A stretch of DNA of 64,000 bases. Origin: AP-15 sp963747735. Its GTDB lineage: Bacteria > Pseudomonadota > Alphaproteobacteria > ATCC43930 > CGMCC-115725. The stretch's first letter is position 1. Each line of letters opens with the position of its first letter. The stretch spans positions 1-64,000 of the forward strand of contig CAVVGE010000016.1 of NCBI GenBank assembly GCA_963747735.1, in the 5' to 3' direction. Positions 50,528 to 59,293 of this stretch are shown piece after piece. Made by a program: the position numbers and the translations under genes. The notes beneath the pieces are model-generated. The model did not search any database. It saw only the letters and a program-made list of their open reading frames with translations, and was not told the origin of the DNA.

Positions 50528-51541
50528 TCAACCGCCCGGCGCGCCCTCGGTGTTGACAAAGATCGAATAAATCGACTGGCTCGCCGCCATCAGCAGCCGG
50601 TTTCGCCGGCGCCCGCCAAAGCACAGATTGGCGCAGCGCTCGGGCAAGGCGATGCGGCCGATCATCGTCGCATCCGGCGCAAAGACGACGACCCCGTTCA
50701 ACTCGGCGTTCATCCCCCAGCCGCACCACAAATTGCCCTCGACATCGCAACGAAACCCGTCGGGAGTGCCGGCTCCGGCCTCGACAAAAACCCTATCGTT
50801 GCCGAGCGCCATGCCGTCGCCGGTCACGTCGAAGACACGGATGCGGCGCGGCACCGAGCGCGACTCGACGACATAGAGCCTCGTCTCGTCGGGGGAAAAG
50901 CACAGCCCGTTCGGACCGTTGATGCCGGCGGCGACGACCGTCGCATGGCCGGTGCCGGCGTCCACCCGGTAGACGTTGGTTGGCAGCTCGGGGGCCGCCC
51001 GATCGCCCTCGTAATTGCCGAGGATGCCAAAGGGCGGATCGGTGAACCAGATCGAACCGTCCGATTTGACGACGACGTCGTTCGGCGAATTCAACGGCTT
51101 GCCATCGAACCGGTCGAGGATGACCGTGATCGTGCCGTCGTATTCGGTGCGCGTCACCCGCCGGCCGCCATGCTCGCAGGTGACGAGCCGGCCCTGGCGG
51201 TCGCGGGTGTTGCCGTTGGCAAAATTGGACGGCTTGCGAAAGACGCCGGCCGAGCCCCCCTCCTCGTCCCAGCGCATGATCCGGTTGTTCGGGATGTCGC
51301 TCCATAAGAGGCAGCGGTGGTCGGCAAACCAGACCGGGCCTTCGGCCCAGCGAAACCCGGTCGCGAGGCGCTCGACGGCAGCGCTGAACGGCGGCTTCAC
51401 CCGGTCAAAGCGCGGATCGAGGGTTTGCACCGCCGGGTCCGGGTAGCTTTGCGCCGGCTCCCAGCGTGAGGCGGACGCAAGGGGTGCGATCGCCCCCAGC
51501 GTCGGCGTCGTGTTCGCAGAGCCGTGGCCCGTTTCAGTCAT
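50528..51541 (-). CDS. SMP-30/gluconolactonase family protein
   Basis: A 337-residue six-bladed beta-propeller lactonase. The metal ligands are visible: E in TGFRWAEGPVWFADHRCLLW, N in LNSPNDVVVKSDGSIWFTDP (N-D-V), N in AGINGPNGLCFSPDETRLYV and D in GTPDGFRCDVEGNLW. The enzymes open lactone rings of sugars or xenobiotics. No signal peptide is seen. ATG 51541 is the usual start. It may act with other sugar-acid or ring-opening catabolic genes, but no operon partner lies next to it. Both sides are non-coding gaps of ~150 and ~690 bases. Confidence 0.92.
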   Translation of the reverse strand: MTETGHGSANTTPTLGAIAPLASASRWEPAQSYPDPAVQTLDPRFDRVKPPFSAAVERLATGFRWAEGPVWFADHRCLLWSDIPNNRIMRWDEEGGSAGVFRKPSNFANGNTRDRQGRLVTCEHGGRRVTRTEYDGTITVILDRFDGKPLNSPNDVVVKSDGSIWFTDPPFGILGNYEGDRAAPELPTNVYRVDAGTGHATVVAAGINGPNGLCFSPDETRLYVVESRSVPRRIRVFDVTGDGMALGNDRVFVEAGAGTPDGFRCDVEGNLWCGWGMNAELNGVVVFAPDATMIGRIALPERCANLCFGGRRRNRLLMAASQSIYSIFVNTEGAPGG

Positions 51542-52233
51542 GCCCCACTCTCTCCTGATCGCTGCGGCGAGCGACCCCTAAATCCGCTCGGATCCATGCT
51601 GCTCATATCACGCGGAGCCACAGCCGGGTCTTCCTCCACGGAAACGGAACATCGCTCTTCTCGTTCGCCCGATCCTCGGCCTTCTCGCGATTTTTGTGCA
51701 AGCACGAAATTGCGCGAAAGGAGCACGCAAACCGCGAGGGCCGGCGAGCCTGATCTCAGCCGCGGGGCTTTCCCGGCTGCGTTTGGACCGATGGACCAGA
51801 GGGGCCGCTGGACGCGATCCTCAGTCGAGGCTGCCAAAAAATTGGGGCTGCCAACAAATTGGGGCTGCCGAAACTGGTTCCCGCCGCCGAGCGGCGGCGC
51901 TCTGTCGAGGTCGCATGCTGGCGTGCCGCAGGCGCTCAATCCGCCCGAGCCGACACTCCAAAGACAATACAAAATACAATTCGCAGCGAGATAATCAAAA
52001 ACCTGCGGCCGATGCGGCGCCGAGCAGGTCTGCCGGCGTCACAACGTCATTCGACCGCCTTGCGCCGGGGTCCGCCAAACATCTCGAGCTTTCGTGTTAT
52101 CGATCTCGCGATCGGCAGGGCTAGCCCTGCGCACCGGGTGACGGCGGACGAGATTGCGAGGCGCGGAACCGGATCGGCGCAATTTCGATCCGGCTCCTGT
52201 TTCCAGCGCCGTGCCGGCGGCGGGCCGCCGCCG
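51542..52233. other. 690-base region without a supportable gene
   Basis: No open frame here has recognisable protein features; the longer ones read as low-complexity shadows in several frames. It contains two 14-base direct repeats aaattggggctgcc (51839-51852 and 51856-51869, period 17 bases) with a partial third copy at about 51829. A small GC hairpin (cgccgccgagcggcggcg) lies near 51892. It could be a degenerate gene remnant or the regulatory region of the divergent SMP-30 gene. I see nothing more specific. Confidence 0.5.
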
Positions 52234-53496
52234 TCAGATGGCTTTTTCTTCGCGCAGCTTGGCGATTTCAGCTTTGCTGAGGCCGAGCAGCGTCGTGTAG
52301 ACGTCGTCGGTGTCGGCGCCCAGCAACGGCGATGCGGTAATCGGCACTTTTGAGCCGGTCATCTTGACCGGCCAGCCCGGCATCTTGAAATCGCCGCGCA
52401 CCGGATGCTTGACGGTGACAAAGATTTCCCGCCGGTTGAGCTCGGGGTCGTTCGACAATTCCATCGTGTCCATGACGGCACCGGCCGGGATGCCCTGCTC
52501 GCCGAGCCGCTGCATGACCGTCAGCTTGTCGTGGTGCCTGGTCCATTCGGCGATCATCTCATCGACCGCGTGGCGATTTTGGAAGCGCTCCTGCGGGCTG
52601 TCGAAGCGCGGGTCGCCGATCAGATCCTCGCGGCCCATGATCTTCAAGAGCCGCTCCCAATGCTGCGGGTTGGCGCGCGACGTATAGATATAGCAATAGT
52701 CGTTGGGGCCGTCGCCTTTGGTTTTGTAGGTCTCGCTCGGCGAGTTGGTGCCCATGATGCTCTGATTGCCCATGCGCGGCGCCGCCTTGCCCATCAGGTA
52801 CTGAGCGGCATAGGAGATGCGGCCGTAATTTATGACGCATTCCTGCATCGCCAATTGGATGCGCTGACCCTCGCCGGTCATCTGGCGCTGGTAGAGTGCG
52901 GCGAGCACGCCGATCGCACCATGCAATCCGGTGCCGGTGTCGCCGATCGTCAGGCCGGGCTTGATCGGCCGCCCGTCGGGCTCGCCGGTGATCGACATCG
53001 CACCGCCGGTCGCCTGGGCGATCATGTCGAAGGCGAGAAAGTTCTTGTACGGCCCGTCATCGCCAAAACCTTTGACCTGGGCATAGATGATGCGCGGGTT
53101 GATCGCCCGCACCGCGTCATAGCCAAAGCCGAGCCGCTCGATCACGCCGGGGGCGAAATTCTCGGCGAAGACATCGGCCTTTTCGATCAGCCCGCGCAGG
53201 ACGGCGCGGCCCTTCTCGTGCTTCAGATTGGCGGTGACGCTTTTCTTATTGGCGTTGAGCAGCATGAAATAATGGGAATCGACACCCTTTTTGTCGGTCG
53301 AGGCGCCGCGCCCCTGCTCGCCCTTGGTCGGCTCCTCGACCTTGATCACCTCGGCGCCGAGCCAGGCCAGGGTTTGGGTCAGCGAGGTGCCCGCCTCGAA
53401 CTGGGTCAGATCGACGACCCGCACACCGTGCAAGGCGCCGCGCTTGACGCTGTCCGGGGTCTGGCCGTTGCCGTCGGGCGTCGGGTCGTTGGGCAT
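52234..53496 (-). CDS. CaiB/BaiF CoA-transferase family protein (formyl-CoA-transferase-like)
   Basis: A 420-residue family III CoA transferase. The N-terminal VRVVDLTQFEAGTSLTQTLA and AWLGAEVIKVEEP are the typical Rossmann start, and ENFAPGVIERLGFGYDAV is a conserved block. The catalytic Asp is D186 in LTIGDTGTGLHGAIGVLAAL. These enzymes transfer CoA between carboxylic acids through mixed anhydrides; the close resemblance to formyl-CoA:oxalate CoA-transferase is a recall-based impression. A second, related gene is at 61494. The gene begins a divergent region with a 500-base gap that carries paired operator-like palindromes (53653-53690). Confidence 0.92.
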   Translation of the reverse strand: MPNDPTPDGNGQTPDSVKRGALHGVRVVDLTQFEAGTSLTQTLAWLGAEVIKVEEPTKGEQGRGASTDKKGVDSHYFMLLNANKKSVTANLKHEKGRAVLRGLIEKADVFAENFAPGVIERLGFGYDAVRAINPRIIYAQVKGFGDDGPYKNFLAFDMIAQATGGAMSITGEPDGRPIKPGLTIGDTGTGLHGAIGVLAALYQRQMTGEGQRIQLAMQECVINYGRISYAAQYLMGKAAPRMGNQSIMGTNSPSETYKTKGDGPNDYCYIYTSRANPQHWERLLKIMGREDLIGDPRFDSPQERFQNRHAVDEMIAEWTRHHDKLTVMQRLGEQGIPAGAVMDTMELSNDPELNRREIFVTVKHPVRGDFKMPGWPVKMTGSKVPITASPLLGADTDDVYTTLLGLSKAEIAKLREEKAI

Positions 53497-53953
53497 CTGA
53501 CTTCCTCCTTTTGATCGGCTGCCGCCGCGCGGCCTCGCCGCAGTTTATCGCCGCCCTGCCCGCGTCGTCCATGCTTGGCGCCGGACTCTCAGCCTTCTTG
53601 CGCGACCCGTCAATATTTTCGGCCGAGTGTCGCGGTTTGCTGCGGCGCCCATCGTTAAGGTTAACGGCGGTGTTGCATTAAGGTTAATGCAGGTCGCGAC
53701 CGCAGCATCGCCGGCCCAGCCCGCCGCGTCGAAATTTCTTACAGAACATCTGTGAACATCCGACGCTGATTTTGTCGCCGACATCGCCGCGCCGATTGAC
53801 CGGGGCTGCTTGCCGTCATCGTCAATGCGCGGCCACGGCAATCCGCCATCGCTCCCCAACCCGGCCCATCGGCTTGCGGCGTGCCCCGGGCGGCTGCGCG
53901 CCGGCCGACCTCCCCACCATAGCACGATAAAAATTAACTATATATTATAATAG
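53497..53953. other. 457-base divergent intergenic region
   Basis: Between the divergent CoA-transferase and DUF5131 genes. It contains the two palindromes at 53653-53690 and an AT-rich stretch at 53925-53953 with a TATAAT at 53946-53951. The other ~300 bases are GC-rich with no supportable gene. Confidence 0.6.
53653..53690. promoter_or_regulatory. paired TTAAGGTTAA dyads, putative operator
   Basis: Two perfect palindromes share the core ttaaggttaa: cgttaaggttaacg (53653-53666) and gcattaaggttaatgc (53675-53690). Core start points are 23 bases apart, about two helical turns, which fits two bound dimers. They lie about 160-190 bases upstream of the CoA-transferase start and ~310 bases from the DUF5131 start. 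TTAA-type half sites recall CtrA boxes, but the 2-base spacer differs from the CtrA spacing. The regulator is unknown. Confidence 0.6.
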
Positions 53954-53970
53954 TTGCATTTTGAATGCAA
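53946..53970 (+). promoter_or_regulatory. AT-rich promoter with adjacent palindrome before the DUF5131 gene
   Basis: A TATAAT (53946-53951) stands in an AT-rich island rare for this genome. It is followed at once by a perfect inverted repeat ttgcatt-ttg-aatgcaa (53954-53970). The arrangement suggests an operator at the transcription start. No convincing -35 box is seen. The DUF5131 ATG is 32 bases further on. Confidence 0.45.
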
Positions 53971-54001
53971 ATTGAACATATTTGCGCGAGGGTGCTCTCC
54001 G

Positions 54002-55264
54002 ATGGGGATGTCGCGTGCCGGAGACCGTGGTTCGCGTTGCCAAGCCGGGCATCCGTCCGGTCGGCTGCCACCGGGCTGGCCTCCCTCGGGTTGGCCTCCC
54101 TCGGACCGGTTGGTCGGCGATCTCTTTGGCCGCAGCGAGGGCCGGTTGACCGACGATCCCGGTGTGCCGCGTCGCGTCGCATCGCGTCCGCCGGCGGAGT
54201 CGTGGTTCGATGTCAATTGGAACCCGATCATCGGCTGCTCTCCGGTCAGTCCGGGATGCGAGCTCTGCGTGGCCAGGCAGGCCGCCGCCCAGCTCGCCCG
54301 AATGGGCGGCCGGCCGGGCGCGCGCTATGCCGGGCTGACCCGGGCGGGGGCGGCCGGGCTGCGCTGGACCGGCGAGGTGCGGATCCGCGACGAGCTCTTG
54401 ATCTGGCCGCTGCGTCGGCCGGGCCCGCGCCGCATCTTGCTGGGCTCGATGTCGGACCTGTTTCACGAAGCGATTGCCACCGCTGTGCTCGACCGGCTGC
54501 ACGCGGTCGTCGCGATCGCTGATTGGCACCGGTTTTTGGTGCTGACCAAGCGCGCCGAGCGGATGCGGAGCTATTACAGCGACCCGCAGACCCCGGCCCG
54601 CATCGCGTGCGAAATGGCCGCTCTGCCGGCAGCGGTCACCCAATCGGCCGGCCGCGGCCGTAACGGCGCCTCCGGGCGCCGCCCCTCGACGCCGCCGGGC
54701 TGGGCTGCCGGGCTGGAGCGGATCCTCCATGCGGCCCCGGCGCCGGGCGAAAGCGCGCCGCCACCAATCGGCATCGATCTCTGGCCGTTGCCGAATTTGT
54801 GGCTCGGCGTATCGGTCGAGGATCAGCACGATATCGGCCGCATCGGCGAGCTGGCGCAAACCCCGGCGGCGCTGCGGTGGGCCTGTTTCGAGCCGCTGCT
54901 CGGCCCGGTGCGGCCCGATGCCGTGCCGACCGTCGACGGCGATTTCGACGCCTTGCGCGGCGCTCACTATCGGCTCGACGGCCGCGGCCGTCCTGCCCTG
55001 ACCGGGCGGCCGCCCTGGCCGGCGCTCGACTGGGTCGTCGCCGGCGGCGAGATCGGCGTCGGCGCCCGGCCGATGCAGCCCGATTGGCTGCGCCGGCTGC
55101 GCGACCTCTGTGGGGCGGTGCAGGTGCCGTTCTTTTTCAAGCAGTGGGGCGAATGGGCGCCGGCCGAGGACGAACGCTTCGGACGGCGCATGGTGCGGCG
55201 CGGGCGGCGCGCCGCCGGCCGTCTGCTGGATGGCGAAACCTGGAGCCGGATGCCGCGCCGCTGA
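54002..55264 (+). CDS. DUF5131 (phage Gp37/Gp68-like) family protein
   Basis: A 420-residue DUF5131 protein. The family signature VNWNPIIGCSPVSPGCELCV contains Cys residues in the pattern C-x6-C-x2-C, typical of a metal (perhaps Fe-S) site. RILLGSMSDLFHEAIATAVL, HRFLVLTKRAERM and IWPLRRPG-like blocks (LLIWPLRRPGPRRI) follow. LPNLWLGVSVEDQ and GGEIGVGARPMQPDWLRRLR come next, with a final FFFKQWGEWAP. The family occurs in phages and bacteria and resembles radical-SAM-like chemistry, but function is unknown. The N-terminal ~70 residues are a low-complexity P/G/W leader with short repeats (GWPPSGWPPS). ATG 54002 is preferred. Starts at 53954 and 54008 are possible. Confidence 0.82.
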   Translation: MGMSRAGDRGSRCQAGHPSGRLPPGWPPSGWPPSDRLVGDLFGRSEGRLTDDPGVPRRVASRPPAESWFDVNWNPIIGCSPVSPGCELCVARQAAAQLARMGGRPGARYAGLTRAGAAGLRWTGEVRIRDELLIWPLRRPGPRRILLGSMSDLFHEAIATAVLDRLHAVVAIADWHRFLVLTKRAERMRSYYSDPQTPARIACEMAALPAAVTQSAGRGRNGASGRRPSTPPGWAAGLERILHAAPAPGESAPPPIGIDLWPLPNLWLGVSVEDQHDIGRIGELAQTPAALRWACFEPLLGPVRPDAVPTVDGDFDALRGAHYRLDGRGRPALTGRPPWPALDWVVAGGEIGVGARPMQPDWLRRLRDLCGAVQVPFFFKQWGEWAPAEDERFGRRMVRRGRRAAGRLLDGETWSRMPRR

Positions 55265-55306
55265 TCAGCCGCCCCTGATTTCCCCGGTCATTTCTGAGTT
55301 CCCCGG

Positions 55307-55975
55307 TCATTTCGGATAAATCCGCCGGTAGACGCCGGGCGAGCCGGCATCGTGGCGCAGATTTGGCCGCATCCGCTGCGTCCACGGGTTGCTGTCCCGC
55401 GCCCGGTTCCAGGCCTCGGTTTGCGGCACGCCCGCATGCTCGAATTCGTACAATGTCAGATATTTCGGCTGGCCTTCGACCGCGACCCAGCGGCGCGCGC
55501 CGAGACAGCCCGGCACCGCGAGATAGCCCGGGATATAGACCGTGTTGTACCAGGCGTTGAACTCCTCCTCGACCGCGCTCGACACGTCGATCCGGCCCAT
55601 CTGGAGCACCGGCGCCATCGCTGCGGTCTGCTCGACCGGGTGGGTGCGCGCCGGGAAGATCTGGCGATAGGCGTTGCGCAGAAAGTTGCGGCCGACCCGG
55701 CTCGTCCCGGTCTCCTGCCGCTGCGCCGACGGCCGGTATTTGACGGTGTCGAGATAAGCGGCGCTGCCCAGCACGTTGTGGTCTTCGAGCTCGTAGATCG
55801 CCAAATATTTCGGGCCGCCCTGCAGCGCCGTATAGCGGCCGGCGCTCAAAAAGCCCGGCACCTCCAACAGCCGCGGCAGGTGCTCCTCGTCGTACCAGCG
55901 GTTGAATTCGGGCTCGTGCCCGGCGTCGATATCGCTCCACACCATCAAGAGCCCGGTGCCGCGCGTCTTGGCCAT
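55307..55975 (-). CDS. EthD/DUF4286-like protein with an internal duplication
   Basis: A 222-residue protein made of two similar ferredoxin-like halves. Each has the pattern E-F-N-x-W-Y-(D/N)-x-x-x-(L/I)-P: residues near 22 read EFNRWYDEEHLPRLLEVPGF and those near 145 read EFNAWYNTVYIPGYLAVPGC, each followed by a strand R-(Y/W). GGPKYLAIYELED and GQPKYLTLYEFEH are the matching later strands. Such proteins are usually small dimeric alpha/beta barrels involved in degradation of ring or ether compounds. ATG 55975 has ggaggg seven bases upstream. It is divergent from the amidohydrolase gene; a shared role in catabolism is plausible. Confidence 0.85.
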   Translation of the reverse strand: MAKTRGTGLLMVWSDIDAGHEPEFNRWYDEEHLPRLLEVPGFLSAGRYTALQGGPKYLAIYELEDHNVLGSAAYLDTVKYRPSAQRQETGTSRVGRNFLRNAYRQIFPARTHPVEQTAAMAPVLQMGRIDVSSAVEEEFNAWYNTVYIPGYLAVPGCLGARRWVAVEGQPKYLTLYEFEHAGVPQTEAWNRARDSNPWTQRMRPNLRHDAGSPGVYRRIYPK

Positions 55976-56083
55976 CGGCGTTCCCTCCATTGTTTCCGTC
56001 ATACCCGACGCTAGCACGCCGTTGGCGCGCGTTGCGATGGGGCGCTAGCATCGCCGGACGAGCCAAGCGGGAAGGAGACGCCG

Positions 56084-57205
56084 ATGCGCCGCGCCTACAA
56101 CGCCATCGATGCCGACGGCCACGTGCTGGAGCCGGTGACGCTCTGGGACGATTATATGGAAAAGGCGTTCCGCGACCGCGCGCCGCGGCTGGTCCTCGGC
56201 AATGACGGCAGGGAGATGCTGCTGGTCGAGGAAAAGATCCTCGGCAGCCAGCAGGGCATGGGCGGGATCGGCGGCGTCGGCGCGCGCCAAGGCGTCGTCC
56301 AGGCTTCGACGATGGCTTACAAGGACGGCAAGCCCGGCGGGTTCGATCCGCACAAGCGCATCCCCGACATGGATTTGGACGGCATCGACGCCGCCTTTCT
56401 CTATCCGAGCATGGGTCTCTTCGCGGGTTCCATCAAAGACCCGCCGCTCGCCGCCGCGATGTGCCGCGCCTACAACCGCTGGCTCGCCGATTACTGCAAG
56501 CCCTATCCCGACCGCCTCTTCGGCATCGCCATGCTGCCGATGCAGTCGATCGACCTCGCCATCGCCGAAATGCGGTTTGCGCGCCAGGAATTGGGCTTTC
56601 GCGGCGGGTTCGTCCGGCCCAACCCCTACAACAACAAGATGATCCACCACTCCGATTACGAGACGTTCTGGGCCGCGGCCGAAGATCTCGATTTTTCGAT
56701 CGGCTTTCACGAAGGCGGCAACAGCGGCATGCCGACGGTCGGCATCGACCGCTTCGAGGGCCGTGCGGCACAGCACATCATCAGCCACACGATGGAGATG
56801 ATGCTCGCTTGCATGAGTGTGATCTGGGGCGGGGTGTGCGAGCGCCACCCCAAGGTGCGGATCGGCTTTCTCGAATCGGGCGGCGGCTGGGTCGCCCCCT
56901 GGCTCGACCGCATGGATCGCCATTTCGACGATCAGGGGTTTAACGATTCCGGGCTCACGACGCGGCCGAGCGAACTCTTCCGGCGCAATTGCTGGATCTC
57001 GTTCGAGCCGGTCGAGGGCAGCATCCGCGTGCTGGCCGACTATATCGGGCCGCACAAGATCATGTGGGCGACCGACTACCCGCACCGCGACGGGTTTTTC
57101 CCCGGCGCCCCGAAAATGCTGCTCGACCGTCTCGACGGCGTCTCGGCCGAGACCAGGCACCAGGTCATGGCCGGGGGCGCGATGGGCTTTTACGGCCTGC
57201 AATAG
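56084..57205 (+). CDS. amidohydrolase family (ACMSD-like) protein
   Basis: A 373-residue TIM-barrel metal-dependent hydrolase/decarboxylase of the amidohydrolase-2 group. The first metal motif is D-A-D-G-H in NAIDADGHVLEPVTLWDDYM. The later His is in FHEGGNSGMPTVGIDRF, and the closing Asp is in IMWATDYPHRDGFFPGAPKM. LESGGGWVAPWLDRMDRHFD is another conserved block. Members of this group include aminocarboxymuconate-semialdehyde and gamma-resorcylate decarboxylases; the substrate here is unknown. It starts 108 bases from the divergent EthD-like gene. It is probably cytosolic and zinc- or manganese-dependent. Confidence 0.92.
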   Translation: MRRAYNAIDADGHVLEPVTLWDDYMEKAFRDRAPRLVLGNDGREMLLVEEKILGSQQGMGGIGGVGARQGVVQASTMAYKDGKPGGFDPHKRIPDMDLDGIDAAFLYPSMGLFAGSIKDPPLAAAMCRAYNRWLADYCKPYPDRLFGIAMLPMQSIDLAIAEMRFARQELGFRGGFVRPNPYNNKMIHHSDYETFWAAAEDLDFSIGFHEGGNSGMPTVGIDRFEGRAAQHIISHTMEMMLACMSVIWGGVCERHPKVRIGFLESGGGWVAPWLDRMDRHFDDQGFNDSGLTTRPSELFRRNCWISFEPVEGSIRVLADYIGPHKIMWATDYPHRDGFFPGAPKMLLDRLDGVSAETRHQVMAGGAMGFYGLQ

Positions 57206-57244
57206 CCGGATAAAGCGCGCCGCGCCGGTCCCGTCGCACGCCTG

Positions 57245-57577
57245 CTATCGCGGGATTGCGCTTTTGCGCCCCCAATAATCCGGGGCGGCCGGAAATACCG
57301 ACTGGCAGCGCGTCGCCTGGGTCGGGCCGTCGAGCGTGTCGGCGGCGGCGCGCCAAACGGCGTAATGAGGGGCGGCCCGGTGCGCTTCGAGCGCGGCCTC
57401 GTCGCGGTAGACCTCGTAGAAGTAATAGGTGTTCGGATCCTGTCCGTCCTGCAGCACGTTGAAGCGCATGCAGCCCGTTTCGTCGCGCTCGGAGCCGACA
57501 GCATCGACCTCGATCGCCTGCAAGAACCGCTCGCGTTCCGCGGGCTTGACCCGCACCTTGACCCACAACGCCAGCAT
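57245..57577 (-). CDS. antibiotic-biosynthesis-monooxygenase (ABM) domain protein
   Basis: A 110-residue ABM-domain protein. The ferredoxin-like fold is visible in LALWVKVRVKPAERERFLQA, RDETGCMRFNVLQDGQDPNT (the C-x-x-F-x-V motif) and YYFYEVYRDEAALEAHRAAP (the E-x-Y-x-D-x-x-A-x-x-x-H motif). These small dimers degrade or oxidise quinone-like or aldehyde compounds, or act in signalling. A small C-terminal tail follows. It converges with the amidohydrolase gene, whose end is 39 bases away. A 300-base gap without a gene follows on the other side. Confidence 0.9.
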   Translation of the reverse strand: MLALWVKVRVKPAERERFLQAIEVDAVGSERDETGCMRFNVLQDGQDPNTYYFYEVYRDEAALEAHRAAPHYAVWRAAADTLDGPTQATRCQSVFPAAPDYWGRKSAIPR

Positions 57578-57879
57578 GCCGTTTCCTTTCCGTCCGGAGA
57601 TTTACCGCGGCAATGCTACGCCGATTGCGAGGCCGGCGTCATCCGCCGATGACACCTCCGCGACACCCGGCTGCGGTCACATCGGCGAACCAGAAAAATC
57701 GACGATCGCTGGGCGCGCAAGCGGCGTTGTCGCGGAATATTTCACCGCCGCAGCCTGGCGCCGGGTCACATCGCTCCGTAAGGCCGAGCAGCAACGTATT
57801 CGCCCACGGCCTCTTGCGTAGCCACCGGTCGCGGATGCAGGCTGAACCAGAAGCATGAAACGGGGGCAACGGCGACGGC

Positions 57880-59091
57880 ATGCCTGGTGCGAACCCGATG
57901 ACGCGCCGTGACCAAGTCTCAATCTCAGGCGACGACAGCGCGCTGCCCGGCGAGGAACGCGCGGTGCTCGAACGGGCGCGGGCGCTGATCCCGCGCCTGG
58001 CCGAGCGGGCGACGGGTGCGGCGGCGGCGCGGATGCTCCCGGCCGAGACGATCGCCGAGTATCGGGCGGCCGGCATCTTGCGCATTTTGCAGCCGCGCCG
58101 GTTTGGCGGCATGCAGGGCCGGTTCAGCCTGTTTTCGCGGATCGTCGAGGAATTGACCTATGGCTGCGCGTCCTCGGCCTGGGTCTATGCGGTCTTGGCC
58201 GAGCATCAGTGGATCGTCGCGCAATATCCCGAAAGGGCGCAGATCGATGTCTGGGGCGACGACCCGGAGGCGGTCGCGGCCTCCTCGTTGGCGCCGCGCG
58301 CCGCGGCACAACGCGTCGCCGGCGGCTGGCGGCTCTCCGGCCGGTTCCCGTTTTCGAGCGGCTGCGATTATGCGCAATGGGCGATCCTCGGCGCCTTTCT
58401 CGGGCCGAGCGGCGACCCGCGCGGCATCGCCTACCTGCTGGTGCCTTTCGCCGACATCGAGATCGTCGATGACTGGCAAACGCTCGGCCTCGCCGGCACC
58501 GGCAGCAAGTCGCTGGTGCTGCACGATGTGCTGGTGCCCGAGCACCGGCACGTCATGGTCGCCGACCTCTTCGCCGGGACCCCGCCGGGCGCCTTGGTGC
58601 ATCCCGACTATCCGGTGCTGCGGGCGCCGCGCGGTTTTCTCGTCTCCTATTCGTTGCCGCCGGTCTGCATCGCGCTCGGCCGCCGCGCGCTCGACATCGC
58701 GTGTGCCGAGCTTTCCCGCCGGGTATCGCGCGGCGTGACCAAAGTGGCCGCATCCGAGGTTGTGCAGATGGCGGTCGGCGAGGCCGCGGCGGCAATCGAC
58801 GCAGCGACGATGCTGCTCCACAGCGGGCGCGATTCGAGCACCGCGGCGGTCGGCTCGGGCCGCCGGATCACCGAGGCCGAGGCGCTGCGCGCCCGGCGCG
58901 ACATGGTCTATGCGCAGCACCAGGTCGGCCGGGCGGTCGAGCAGCTGTGCGAATTGGACGGCGCGCGCTGGGTTTACGACAGCGATGCGCTGGGTGCGAT
59001 CCGCCGCGACATAATGACGATCCTGACCCACCACGCCGCCAGCCGCCCCGCCGCCATGGCCCCCTACGGCAAAATGCTGCTCGGCGGATGA
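57880..59091 (+). CDS. acyl-CoA-dehydrogenase-fold flavin-dependent monooxygenase (HsaA/HpaB-like)
   Basis: A 403-residue protein of the acyl-CoA dehydrogenase superfamily. Instead of the dehydrogenase signature it has the reduced-flavin monooxygenase layout: YGCASSAWVYAVLAEHQWIV, GRFPFSSGCDYAQWAILGAF and LGLAGTGSKSLVLHDVLVPE (the W-x-x-x-G-x-x-G-T-G-S motif). It ends ALGAIRRDIMTILTHHAASR. Relatives include HsaA, which hydroxylates steroid-derived phenols, and other group D oxygenases needing a flavin reductase. No reductase gene is adjacent. ATG 57880 or ATG 57898 are both possible. The nearby ABM and hydrolase genes fit aromatic-type catabolism. Confidence 0.9.
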   Translation: MPGANPMTRRDQVSISGDDSALPGEERAVLERARALIPRLAERATGAAAARMLPAETIAEYRAAGILRILQPRRFGGMQGRFSLFSRIVEELTYGCASSAWVYAVLAEHQWIVAQYPERAQIDVWGDDPEAVAASSLAPRAAAQRVAGGWRLSGRFPFSSGCDYAQWAILGAFLGPSGDPRGIAYLLVPFADIEIVDDWQTLGLAGTGSKSLVLHDVLVPEHRHVMVADLFAGTPPGALVHPDYPVLRAPRGFLVSYSLPPVCIALGRRALDIACAELSRRVSRGVTKVAASEVVQMAVGEAAAAIDAATMLLHSGRDSSTAAVGSGRRITEAEALRARRDMVYAQHQVGRAVEQLCELDGARWVYDSDALGAIRRDIMTILTHHAASRPAAMAPYGKMLLGG

Positions 59092-59293
59092 GTTGCGCCA
59101 ACGTCTGCATTGGCGCCGCTCGTCAAATAGCTGCCGCCCAGAATCACGCCTCTTGCTACTTGTTCGCCAGAAACGGCCTCGTAATGCAGGGGGTGGGCCA
59201 TCGAGATATCCACTACCTGTGAAAGGTATCCAGCATCTGTCAGCCCTCGATAGTGCATATGGGTTTGAAGCGACGCAGCCGGGCATACGCGGT

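Noticed and set aside
51538..51972. Possible 144-residue minus-strand protein in the gap before the CoA transferase
   Set aside because: No recognisable family, poor composition and contains repeated sequence; not supported as a gene.
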